In this document: piece by piece, positions 24,574 through 35,537 of the stretch
Position numbering within the stretch: the first letter of the stretch is position 1
Layout: every line of letters begins with the position of its first letter
Assembly: GCF_009905375.1 (NCBI RefSeq)
Contig: NC_133647.1
Coordinates: 131,828,088 to 131,892,087, forward strand
Source of the DNA: Apium graveolens
Lineage: Eukaryota > Streptophyta > Magnoliopsida > Apiales > Apiaceae
Direction of reading: 5' to 3'
DNA: 64,000 bases
Position numbers and translations under genes: made by a program
The notes under the pieces: model-generated
What the model was told of the DNA's origin: nothing
Database searches by the model: none
The model's input: the letters and a program-made list of their open reading frames with translations, nothing else

Positions 24574-27500
24574 TGTAATAACCCCAATTTTTGGAAATTT
24601 TTGAAACCCTTATGAATAGTGCTTTTGCTGAATGAGAAAACTTTTCATGCCACACTATGTAGGGGTTCTGATATGGATATTCTGATATTTTATTAGTACT
24701 CTATATGGTATATAAGTGTATGCTAAGATCGTCATAATCCAATTCCGAACACTTTGATTTTTCCCGGAAACCCACTAGATACGGAGAGAATTGAGTATAA
24801 GGTAACAGGATAAAAAGGATTTAAATTAAAGGATTATAATAGAGGATCATAAAAAGGAATATAATGTATTGAGAAAGGTTAAGGGAACCTAAGTAATAAG
24901 ATCCCGGGTATGATCCTTCAAACGATTAACGAGAACGAAAGTTAAGCGAACCGTATAACAAATCAGCGGTCATTAGGCAAACAATTAGGAAGTTAATCAA
25001 AGGGATTAGAGTGAGTGATGTCACCCAACCAATGAGAGGAGGACAAAGAGGGAAGGATGACATCACAACATGACATGGGCATGACATGGGAAGGAAGGAG
25101 ATGTGGTGGCTTTTTAACCACACAAAATCAAGGGCAACAAGGTAATTAACTAAATCAAACACAAAAACAAATCAACCAAGCCAAGCAAATTCATTCTTCA
25201 TCAAAATCAAAAAGCAACCAAGGCATTGTTCATCTTTGCTCTCGGCTTTTTACTATTGCAAAAGGGCAAGAATTTCAAAATCAAAGATCCAAGCTTCCTA
25301 AATTGGTGAGTTAATTCCCTAATCATCTTTATGCTTAGTTAGGGCTATATCATGAGTTTAAGCCATCAATTCCTTCTCAATCTTCTTCATTTAATCAAAG
25401 AAGAAGACAATGAATAGTGTTTTCAAGTTTTTAACTTGATATTTTTCTTGATTTCCTTGAAGATCCAAGCATTCCTAAGACTTCTCAAAGCTTCTTAAGG
25501 CTTCCTAGCTCCTCCCACCACTTCAAGGAAGGTATATCATCTCCAAACCCTAGATTCCTATGTATTATAAGATGATTTTGATTAGTAGGGTGATATTGTA
25601 GCTTGATGTTTGTGACTTAGAGTTTGGGAGTGAAATGGTATTGAAATGGAATGGTAAATGTTGTTGTTTTGATTAAAAGAACTTAAGTATGGTTAAAGTT
25701 AAGCTTAGGCATAAGTATGAATGTTAAAATTGAATTGGTTGGGGTTGTTATGATATGATAAGGATGGATGTTGGTTGTATGTTGGATTGAGGTTGAATTG
25801 GGTTGGTTTTGAATGGTTTAAAATTGGGAAATCGCGTAAACATAGCCGTCGTAACGTCCGATTTTCTTTAGACTATTTTTGTGCATAACATTAGGACCCG
25901 AGAACCCCCTGCTAGATTATGACCATTGCCATGTCTAGATAGCTCATTTTACGAGCTTCTTTTTGATATGTAGTTCGTTCGATTCCGATGCACGGTTTAG
26001 GAAAACGACCGTTTCAAGTAACGGCGTTTCGCGAACGAAACTTTTCCCCTCGCCTTACTTTGAAACATAGGTTAAAGACCAAAAAGGACTAATTGAAGTA
26101 TGAAACATTTATGGTAAGTGTGTTAGGCAGTTGGTAAGACACTCGCGAAGGAATCGCCTTAAAACTCGTAAAGGTTAAATTATTAAAAATGGTGGAGCCG
26201 AGGGTACTCGAGTGACTTAAGTGAATCAGTAAGCGCAAAACGAGCGTTAGAGTCTAAGTTGGTTAGAGTATAGATTTACAAGTGACTTTGGTTTAATTCC
26301 AACTTACTTGTTGCTTATAGGTTACCAGACTCATCCCGAGCCATTCGTAACCCCCAGTCGCTCAGGCAAGTTTTCTATCCGTTATAACTGTTGTTGTGAT
26401 GTATTGGTGTATATGCATGATCTTGCGTTAAATGCATATTTGTTATAGCAAATTCTTGCGATATATTGTAGCATGTTATATGGTATATATGCATGCCTGT
26501 TTCGTATTCTGGCTATATATATCTGTTGATTCAGTTGATAATACCTATGCTAGAGGATAGCAGTAATTTACATATACCCTTAGTATAGGGACCCAAAGGT
26601 GAAAATATTTTCTAAAACCGGGAGTCGAGGATCCCGAGTAGATTTTGTATATATGGATATATATATATATATACTTATATATATATATGGTCATAGTTTT
26701 CAAAACTATTAATCGAATAAGGTTTATTCGATAACTTTAACCTTATTTTATTATTGAATATTATTTCGAATATTATTCGAAGGCTTATGACTCCTTTATA
26801 TTAAATGAATATTATTTTGAATATTCATTCGAGGGCTTATGACTCTTTTATATTATTTATTGAATATTATTTGAATATTCATTTGAAGGCTTATGACTCC
26901 TTTATATTAAATGAATATTAATTTGAATATTCATTCGAGGGCTTATGACTCAGTATATATTATTTAATGAATATTATTTGAATATTCATTTGAGGATCTA
27001 TGACTCCGATTATTTGCTGAGTTATATTTTTTATTTTATTAAAGAATAAGGTGTCAATAATCAAACTTATTTTCGATTATTCAAATAAAGATAGTACTTT
27101 CATATAAGTATATCTTTGGTTATTCAATACTCGTTTCAAGTATAAGTTTTAATACTTCTACTTCAATTATTTTTATAAAGATTATTCTTTATGAGGATAT
27201 TATTTAAATAATAATATTCAGACATTTTCTAAATATTCTGGGGACTGATTTACTTCATTAAATCAGCTTTAATCCAAACACTCTTTAAAGTGTTTTCGAG
27301 TCTTCAAAATAATTTTTAAAACTTAGAGCGGATCCCAAAACTCATTTTTATATTTAAGATCTTCCATTTTAAGGGGACTTGAATACTCGCTCAAAAATCT
27401 AAGGGATCCGGCTCTATGGTGTATTTTATATTCGCAACAAGGTTGCAGTTTTGGTTAATGAATTGATTACTTACCCAAGGTTCGGGAAGTAAGTCCATCT

Positions 27501-28120
27501 ATTGAGTCGGCATAAGCAACATGGGCTCAGTGGGCGTCCATGATAGTGTAAGTGGCTCAGTGGGAGTCCATCAAATGCATAAGTGGCTGAGTGGCAGTCC
27601 AGCATAAGGTCCTATTGAGACCAGGGTGATGACCAGTGGGGAATCCGTCCATCTACTAGTAGAAAAGGTTACTTATGGGTATCTTTGCCTGATCAGCAAG
27701 ATATCTGGTTTATGCCAAAATTCTTTTCCTTTCCAAACTTATTGGATATTGCAATTCTGTTCATACTTTACATGACAGAGGTTTTCAGGAAATGTATAAA
27801 GGAAGATGTATATGTGGATATATATATATATATATATATCAGAACTTAATGAAGTATGTCATAACTTCATTTCCTTTAATAATATTTTAAAGATTTAATC
27901 TATTCAAATCTTGTCTTGTAGTCTCATCTATGTGACGAACTGTTGAAAGCTCATTATACTTTGAACAATGGTAGTTCAAGTAGCTTTATAAATGATATAA
28001 GCGTAGTGAAGTATTTGGTAACTTCATCTTTTAAACTTATATCTAATTAATAATTTTCTAATGAATGACAAAGATTTTCAGAAAAACGTTGAGACAAGAT
28101 TAGATATATGAGATCACCTT
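24574..28120 (+). repeat. Gypsy LTR3, 5' part (3,547 bp)
   Basis: It starts with the intact TGTAATAACC terminus after the polypurine tract 24,561-24,572 and is cut by Copia A after AGATCACCTT. It resumes at 42,685; the joined LTR is about 4,218 bp. It is roughly 1% diverged from LTR1 and LTR2, with a longer (TA)n tract near 26,658. Confidence 0.92.
28116..28120. other. Target-site duplication of Copia A, left (ACCTT)
   Basis: ACCTT here is repeated at 42,680-42,684. LTR1 and LTR2 carry a single copy at the empty site (GATCACCTTGCAACG), which proves the insertion. Confidence 0.97.
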
Positions 28121-29199
28121 TGTTAGGAGTGTATGTGCATTAGTTTGATGATATGTTTAACAAAATACTTAAGTAGAAATTTAGTGTCTGTAGCCTCAAC
28201 GGATAAGACCACTTTGGCTATCCGTTGATGGTGTAGCTTTACTTAGAAATAAGTCTAGTGTTGTAGCATGTTTCAGTCTCTGCATTTAAAATGTAATTCT
28301 TGGAAGTTGAGAGAAACTATGAGTCATGTTGACTGCTAGATGATATGCAGATAGGAAGGCCAATTGTAAATACTTCATGCCTTGTAATTTTGTATAAGTG
28401 AAGTGGTATCAACGGATGACTTAAAGACCTTCAACGGATGAGAAGCTAAGCTTCAACGGATGTCTCTAAAGCTTCAACGGATAAAGTCATCAATGGATAA
28501 CATCCTTCAACGGATGAGTGCATCAACGGATGAAAGCTTCAACGGATAACATCCTTCAACGGATGAGTACATCAACGGATGAAAGCTTCAACGGATGTTC
28601 TGATGATTAGCCATTGATAAGGGGTAGTTGTACCTTCAAACAGAGGCACATGGGTTGATAGAGACAACTGAGATGTGGTAGCCGAATTTCAGGAACAACA
28701 GAAAAAGCAGCCGTTCTTCTTTAGTACAAAGATGCAATAGTCAACAAAGTACTGGAGTGAACAGGAAAAGAAGCAAGTGAAGATCTTATTTTATTACTGT
28801 ATTTTATATTGTTCTTCACTTGTACACTTGGTAATATATAAACCAAGTAGAAGCTAGTAATTAGAAGAGAGATTTTCCAGAGCTGTTTAGAAAAATATTG
28901 AGAGAAAATTCATCTAGTTTGTACTAGGATGCAGCTGTGATCAACATTGTTTAATCACAGATTTTCTAAAATACCATCTCTGGTGGAACAACAAATCCAC
29001 CAGAAAAGTTTTTAAGGTCTGTTGTGTTCTTTACATTTGTGCTTGAATATATATCTGTCTGTATTAGCTTAAAGCAATTCACACACTTGTTCTTCTTGAA
29101 CACACAACTTTCATAAACTGCTCAAAACTTGAAAAAGTTTTGAGATTTACATTCAACCCCCCTTCTGTAAATCTCATTGTTAGTCCACTAGGAATAACA
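28121..29199 (+). repeat. Copia A 5' LTR (1,079 bp)
   Basis: It begins TGTTAGGAGTG and ends GGAATAACA. A TATATAAA box lies at 28,835-28,842. Positions 28,196-28,620 hold about twelve copies of CAACGGAT(A/G), one in inverted orientation, including a hairpin-capable pair (28,197 with ATCCGTTG near 28,220). Confidence 0.95.
28835..28842 (+). promoter_or_regulatory. TATA box of Copia A 5' LTR
   Basis: TATATAAA in the LTR, with the start of transcription expected about 30 bp downstream. Also present at 42,315-42,322 in the 3' LTR. Confidence 0.7.
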
Positions 29200-29201
29200 A
29201 T

Positions 29202-29213
29202 TGGTATCAGAGC
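29202..29213 (+). other. Primer binding site, Copia A
   Basis: TGGTATCAGAGC two bases after the 5' LTR, matching initiator Met tRNA. Confidence 0.92.
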
Positions 29214-29260
29214 AGGCTCTTGACATACAAAGAGTTTAAAGATCTTGGAATCTAACAAAG

Positions 29261-31675
29261 ATGAGTAAGAAGGATATTGGAGTAAAGATCCCAGTTCTTG
29301 ACAAAGACAGTTATCACCATTGGAAGGTGAAAATGCACCTTCATCTACTCTCCCAAGATGAAGGTTATGTAAACTGCATTGAGAATGGTCCTCACATTCC
29401 CCACAAAGTAGCAACAGTTGCTACAGCCACAGTTGCTGTTGGTCAATCCATTCCAAAACCTAGAGCAGAATGGACAATGGAAGACACAGAAGAAGTCCAC
29501 AAGGATAAGAAGGCTATGAACATTTTGTTTAATGGTCTTAACATGGATATGTTTGATAATGTGATAAATTGCACAACTGCCAAAGAGGTTTGGGACACAG
29601 TTCAACTACTGTGTGAAGGTACAGAACAAGTGAAAGAAAACAAAATGCAGCTTCTCATTCAACAGTATGAATACTTTCATTTTGAAGAAAATGAATCTTT
29701 AAATGAAACATTCAATAGGTTCCAAAAGCTGTTGAATGGACTGAAGCTGTATGGAAGAGTGTACCAGGTGAAGGATTCAAATCTTAAATTTTTAAGATCC
29801 TTGCCAAAGGAATGGAAACCCATGACTGTCTCCTTAAGAAACTCTCAAGATTATAAGGACTTCACTCTTGAAAGATTGTATGGAATCTTGAAGACTTATG
29901 AACTAGAGCTGGAACAGGATGAGATATTGGAGAAGGGGAGAAAGAAAGGAAATTCAGTTGCATTGGTAGCTGAAGATGAGAGGAAATGCAGACAAGAAAC
30001 TGCAAGATCTACATCAAACTCCAAAGATGGTATAAGAAATCAGGAATCAAGCAAGGGGAAAGAGCAAGTTGCTGAAAATGAAGACAACTCCAGCCAAGAT
30101 GACTCAGATGGTATTGATGAGCATCTTGCATTTCTGTCCAGAAGATTTGCAAAGATGAAATTCAAGAAAAACACTAGAGCCACTAAACCTCACAAAAACA
30201 CTGTGGACAAATCCAAGTTCAAGTGTTTCAATTGTGGTATAAGTGGACACTTTGCAAGTGAGTGCAGAAAGCCAACTTCTGAAAAGAAGAAATTTGAACA
30301 AGTAGATTACAAAAAGAAATATTTTGATCTACTCAAGCAAAAGGAGAGGGCTTTCATTACTCAAGAAAGGGACTGGGCAGCTAATGGAGATGAAGAGGAT
30401 GGAGATGTGGAGTATGTCAACCTTGCTCTCATGGCTGATTCTGAAGAAAATGAAGTTAGTTCATCAAGCAATCAGGTAATCACTACTGACTTAACACAGC
30501 TTACTAAAGAAGAGTGCAATGATGCTTTTAATGACATGTCTATTGAATTGTATCATTTGCGTGTGTCTCTTAAATCTCTTGCTAAAGAAAATAGTAGGAT
30601 TAGAGAGAACAATCTGTTTTTAAGTAATAGAAATGCTTTGTTAGAAGATAAGATGATTGACCTAGAGAAAACAAAGTTGCATTGTATATCTGTTGAAAAT
30701 GAACTAGCTGAATCTGTTAAGAAAGTAGAAATACTTTCCAATCAATTAGAGAAAGAGCAAGAGGTGATTAAAGCCTGGAAGACATCTAGGGATGTAAGTG
30801 CTCAAATTGCTAAGGTCCAAGGAATTGAATCATTCTGTGAAACTGCCTGGGATAAAAATAAAAAGAAACTGGAATTAATTGATGGGCTGTCAACGGATGT
30901 GGAATCAACGGATGATGAAAGTTATCCGTTGAAGGAAGAAAAGGAGCATCCGTTGAAGGTTCCTCAATCAAAACAGGCAGATGTTTCTAAAAGAGAGAAT
31001 CTAAAGAAACTCAACAAAAAGTTTGGTTCAACTTCAAAGAACTTTGTCAAAGAAGAAGCAAGCACATCCAAAGATGTCAGTAAGGTGAATGTAGGGCACA
31101 TGACCTTAGAACAGTTAAATAATAGGCTCAAGATGGTTGAGGATAAAAAGGAATCTAAAAGAAAATCCAACAGAAATGGGAAGGTAGGAGTTAATAAACA
31201 CAACAATTACACACCTGATAGGTATGCTCCTAGAAAAAGCTGTGTGCATTGTAGTAGTGTTAATTATCTATCTGCTAATTGTAAATCCATTAAGAAGACT
31301 CCCATAACTGTACCCTCTTCTATGCCTAATATGTCTGCATCACCTTTGCATGCTATGCCTGTTATGTCTCAACAAAATCCTTATGCACATTTTGTAAACA
31401 TGCCATATTTTAACAATCCTTATCTTGCTGCATTTAGTATGCCTCAAATGCCATACAATATGCCCATGTGGAATGACATGTTTGCACAATCAATGCCTAA
31501 TAATTTTACAAATGTGCTAAATGATTCTGTGACTAACCCTACACCTCAACCAACTACATCTAAGACCAAGGTTGACTCAAACTTACCTAAGTCTAAAGAT
31601 GCAGGAGGAATGAAGTCTAGGAGAAAGGCTAACAAGAATGGACCCAAGGAAACTTGGGTACCAAAATCAAATTGA
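29261..31675 (+). CDS. gag: Copia A Gag (804 aa)
   Basis: Structural protein that forms the virus-like particle and binds element RNA. The ATG follows the PBS by 47 nt. Residues about 1-230 are the Copia-type capsid region (HWKVKMHLHL near the start; AKEVWDTVQ and ESLNETFNRFQKLLNGL in the middle). A CCHC zinc knuckle (CFNCGISGHFASEC) is at 322-335. A second, degenerate one at 661-674 has Tyr in place of His. Residues about 420-520 are coiled-coil-like. It is longer than most Copia Gags, as in SIRE-type elements. Codons around 544-566 encode four CAACGGAT/ATCCGTTG motifs. It ends at TGA, 13 nt before the open pol frame, which is in a different frame. Confidence 0.93.
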   Translation: MSKKDIGVKIPVLDKDSYHHWKVKMHLHLLSQDEGYVNCIENGPHIPHKVATVATATVAVGQSIPKPRAEWTMEDTEEVHKDKKAMNILFNGLNMDMFDNVINCTTAKEVWDTVQLLCEGTEQVKENKMQLLIQQYEYFHFEENESLNETFNRFQKLLNGLKLYGRVYQVKDSNLKFLRSLPKEWKPMTVSLRNSQDYKDFTLERLYGILKTYELELEQDEILEKGRKKGNSVALVAEDERKCRQETARSTSNSKDGIRNQESSKGKEQVAENEDNSSQDDSDGIDEHLAFLSRRFAKMKFKKNTRATKPHKNTVDKSKFKCFNCGISGHFASECRKPTSEKKKFEQVDYKKKYFDLLKQKERAFITQERDWAANGDEEDGDVEYVNLALMADSEENEVSSSSNQVITTDLTQLTKEECNDAFNDMSIELYHLRVSLKSLAKENSRIRENNLFLSNRNALLEDKMIDLEKTKLHCISVENELAESVKKVEILSNQLEKEQEVIKAWKTSRDVSAQIAKVQGIESFCETAWDKNKKKLELIDGLSTDVESTDDESYPLKEEKEHPLKVPQSKQADVSKRENLKKLNKKFGSTSKNFVKEEASTSKDVSKVNVGHMTLEQLNNRLKMVEDKKESKRKSNRNGKVGVNKHNNYTPDRYAPRKSCVHCSSVNYLSANCKSIKKTPITVPSSMPNMSASPLHAMPVMSQQNPYAHFVNMPYFNNPYLAAFSMPQMPYNMPMWNDMFAQSMPNNFTNVLNDSVTNPTPQPTTSKTKVDSNLPKSKDAGGMKSRRKANKNGPKETWVPKSN

Positions 31676-31688
31676 TTGATTTTATGGT

Positions 31689-34600
31689 GTGCAGGGAAAT
31701 GGAAGAAATCTATGGTACTTGGACAGTGGTTGTTCAAGACACATGACAGGAGATTTCTCCCTGCTCACAGAGTTCAAGGAGAGAGCTGGCCCTAGCATAA
31801 CCTTTGGAGATGACAGCAAAGGGTTTACTATGGGATATGGCTTGATTTCAACAAGGAATGTCATCATTAATGAAGTTGCATTAGTTGATGGTCTCAAGCA
31901 CAATTTACTGAGCATCAGTCAACTATGTGATAGAGGGAATACAGTTTCCTTCAATTCTGAAACCTGTGTTGTCACTAGTAAGAAAGACAACAAAGTGGTT
32001 CTAACTGGAGTTAGAAAAGGAAATGTGTACATAGCTGACTTCAACTCTACAGATGCAGAATCCATTACTTGTCTCTTCAGCAAAGCAAGCACAGTTGAAA
32101 GTTGGCTATGGCACAAGAAGCTATCTCACTTGAATTTCAAGACAATGAATGATCTAGTCAAAAAGGACTTAGTTAGAGGAATCCCTCTAGTTGAATTCTC
32201 AAGGGATGGTTTGTGTGATGCTTGTCAGAAAGGCAAACAAAGGAAAGCATCATTCAAAAAGAAGCTTGAAACAACAATTGATGAACCATTACAGCTGCTA
32301 CATATGGATTTGTTTGGACCAGTCAATGTATTGTCTATTGCAAGAAAAAGATATTGCTTAGTGATTGTAGATGATTTCTCAAAGTTCTCATGGGTCTATT
32401 TTCTTGGATCAAAGGATGAAGCAAGTGAAATCATTATCAATCACATCAGGCAAGTCAACAATCATCCTGACTTGAAGGTTAGAAATATCAGGAGTGACAA
32501 TGGAACTGAGTTCAAGAATTTGACATTAAGGCTGTTCTGTGAAGAAAATGGAATCATGCATGAGTTCTCAGCTCCAAGAACACCTCAGCAAAATGGGGTT
32601 GTTGAAAGAAAGAACAGATCTTTAATTGAAGCTGCCAGAACAATGCTTGAAGAATCAAAGTTACCAACATATTTCTGGGCTGAAGCTGTTAATTGTGCCT
32701 GCTTCACTCAGAATATTTCTTTGATCAATCAAGCTAAAGGCATGACTCCTTATCAGTTGTTCAAGAGAAGAAAACCAACTCTAAACTTTCTTCATGTCTT
32801 TGGATGTAAATGCTTTATACTGAGGAATCAATCTGACCATAAAGGAAAGTTTGATGCAAAGGCTGATGAAGGGATATTTGTTGGTTACTCAGCTGGAAAA
32901 TCTTATAGGGTCTACAATCTAAGAACCAACATTGTTATGGAATCTGTGCATGTTGTGTTTGATGATAAAAAGATTGATGGACTAACAGATGAGGGACATA
33001 ATGAGAGACTCAAATTTGACAACATTGAGATATATTGTGATGATAGTGAAGAGGAGACTGATGGAGATGACACTTCAAAAGGGATTCAAAACATGCCCTT
33101 GGATAATGCAGTATCCGTTGAAAGACATAGTGCATCATCCGTTGAAGGACAAAATGAAGCATCCGTTGATCATAGTTCATCAACGGATAATCGATTTACA
33201 TCATCAGTTGATAGAACTCCAAGTTCCCTGCAAAGGACCAACAACTCAGGGGGAGTTTCAACTAGTCAACACTCTGTCTCACATCATGACAATACTGAGG
33301 CCACCTCATCTAGAGCACATCTTCCACCACAAAGGAAATGGACCAAGAATCATCCCTTTGAACTGATCATTGGTGATGCATCATCTAAAGTGCAAACAAG
33401 AAAAGCCACTCAAGATGAATGTCTGTATAGTAGTTTTCTGTCTCAGGAGGAACCTAAGAAAGTGGAAGAAGCTCTATTGGATCCAGATTGGATATTAGCT
33501 ATGCAGGAAGAGCTGAACCAATTTGAGAGAAACCAAGTATGGAAGCTGGTACCCAAACCAAAGAACAAGAGTCCTATTGACACAAAGTGGGTATTCAGAA
33601 ACAAGATGGATGAAAATGGCATTATCATAAGGAATAAAGCCAGACTGGTTGCTAAAGGCTATTCTCAGCAAGAGGGAATAGATTTTGATGAAACATATGC
33701 TCCTGTTGCAAGACTTGAAGCCATCAGAATATTTCTAGCCCATGCAGCCCATGCCAATTTCAAAATCTATCAAATGGATGTCAAGAGTGCATTTCTAAAT
33801 GGGAAATTAGAAGAAGAAGTCTATGTAAGTCAACCTCCAGGATTTGAAGATCCAAATTTTCCAGACTATGTGTATTATCTATTGAAAGCACTCTATGGAC
33901 TGAAGCAAGCACCTAGAGCCTGGTATGAAACCTTATCAAAATTTCTTTTGGAGAATCACTTCACTAGAGGTACTGTTGATAAAACTCTCTTCTTTAGGGA
34001 TGTTAATAGCTCTAGTATACTTGTTCAAATTTATGTAGATGACATAATATTTGGCTCTGTAGATGATAAACTTTGCAAAGAGTTTGCTAAGCTAATGCAA
34101 AGTAATTATGAAATGAGCCTAATGGGAGAACTAACCTATTTTCTTGGTTTACAAGTTAAACAAGTTAGTGATGGAATTTTCATTAGTCAAACTAAATATA
34201 TTTATGATCTTTTAAAGAAGTTTGACTTAATGGAATGTTCATCTGCAAAAACTCCCATGGCCACTGCCACCAAACTTGAATTAAATAAGACTGAAAGGTC
34301 TGTGGATATTACAAGTTATAGAGGCATGGTTGGTTCACTTTTATATTTAACTGCTAGCAGACCAGATATAATGTTTGCTACATGTCTATGTGCTAGATTC
34401 CAAGCTGATCCTAGGGAGTCTCACTTAATTGCTATCAAAAGGATTTTCAGATATCTCAAGGGTACACCAAATTTAGGTATTTGGTATCCTAGAGAATCTG
34501 GCTTTGATCTAATTGGTTATTCAGATGCAGACTATGCAGGTTGCAAAATAGATAGGAAAAGTACAACAGGCTCCTGCCAATTCCTGGGAAACAAGCTTGT

Positions 34601-34977
34601 ATCATGGTTTAGCAAAAAAGCAAAATTCAGTCTCTACTTCTACAGCTGAGGCTGAATACATTGCTGCTGGAAGTTGCTGTTCTCAAGTGTTATGGATGAG
34701 GAACCAACTCCTTGACTATGGACTTCATGTTGATAGAATTCCTATCTTTTGTGACAACACAAGTGCCATAGCCATAACAGAGAATCCTGTGCAGCACTCA
34801 AGGACCAAGCACATTGATATCAAGTACCACTTCATTAGGGAGCATGTCATGAATGGTACAGTGGAACTACATTTTGTTCCAAGTGAACAACAAATTGCTG
34901 ACATATTTACCAAGCCACTTGATGAATCAACATTCACTAGATTGGTAAGTGAGCTAGGTATGCTTAATTACTCTTAA
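31689..34977 (+). pseudogene. pol: Copia A Pol, one frameshift
   Basis: Polyprotein for processing, integration and reverse transcription. Protease DSG at residues 12-14. Integrase zinc site H142, H147, C176, C179. Catalytic D207, D270 and E306 (D-35-E). RT with [29 protein letters not shown] and YVDD at 782-785. RNase H with YSDADYAGC. The frame breaks in an A-run at 34,614-34,619, one A longer than needed, inside RNase H; it continues open in the next frame to TAA 34,975-34,977 with [11 protein letters not shown] and IADIFTKPL. The open frame has no ATG at its start: it begins right after a CAG acceptor-like site. The integrase-RT linker encodes four ATCCGTTG/CAACGGAT motifs (33,112-33,190). 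The frameshift truncates RNase H, so the copy probably needs help in trans; a sequencing error in the homopolymer is possible. Confidence 0.92.
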
Positions 34978-35537
34978 AATTCATGTCTTTATTGCAATTT
35001 GAATTGAAGCCTGAAATATATTAGTTGCTAAGAACAAATTTGACTTTTAACATAGTTTATTTCATCAACGGATGTTCCCTATCCGTTGAAAGTCAAAATT
35101 GCTCTATCAACGGATAGTCATTATCCGTTGAAAGACAAATACATTTCTGGAATTTTTATCCGTCAACGGATAAAACTGAAGTACCTTTCAACGGATGATA
35201 ATTTGCCTTATCCGTTGAAATGTCACATCAATCGATTCAGGTGTTTAACAGCCGTTGATTCTATTCTCTTAACCGTTGATACTCATACATACATCTGTAT
35301 GTATTGGTTTTAAAGGTAGTTTTTAGAATACTTACAGTTTATTCTTAAACGGCTGAAATTCACTAACGCATATTTATTGATAAATCTTTCTTTTATATTT
35401 TTGTTTATTAAATTGAGAAAGCATATAAGTCCTTCTGATTGTTCATTTTTACTTTACGCTTTCTTGAAATTTCAAGCATTTACCATTTTCTCTCTGCAAA
35501 AACTTCAAGTTATTCTCTGCAATTTCTACTCACAAAA
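34978..35537 (+). other. Copia A pol-ORF3 spacer with inverted-repeat hairpins
   Basis: Noncoding spacer. Between 35,064 and 35,278 the motifs CAACGGAT and ATCCGTTG alternate, giving at least four short perfect hairpins, for example 9-bp arms around a 7-nt loop at 35,065-35,089 and 10-bp arms around a 5-nt loop at about 35,106-35,130. A TATAAG box (35,424-35,429) and a pyrimidine-rich, leader-like stretch precede the ORF3 ATG. Confidence 0.8.
35424..35429 (+). promoter_or_regulatory. Possible internal TATA element for Copia A ORF3
   Basis: CATATAAGT lies 114 nt before ATG 35,538 and is followed by a TTTTACTTT and C/T-rich leader. Copia B has TATAAG (52,987) at the matching place, 163 nt before its ORF3. 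Function is inferred. Confidence 0.35.

Noticed and set aside
28196..28620. CRISPR-like look of repeated CAACGGAT units in the Copia A LTR
   Set aside because: Units are 8-10 bp with irregular spacers and lie inside an LTR of a plant retrotransposon; not a CRISPR array.
32989..33366. Alternative-frame ORF over the integrase-RT linker of Copia A
   Set aside because: Overlaps the real pol frame; it is open because the linker is low complexity.
35439..35537. Upstream 33-codon hydrophobic extension of Copia A ORF3 as a signal peptide
   Set aside because: Copia B starts at the equivalent of 35,538 and the extension overlaps a leader-like tract; treated as untranslated.
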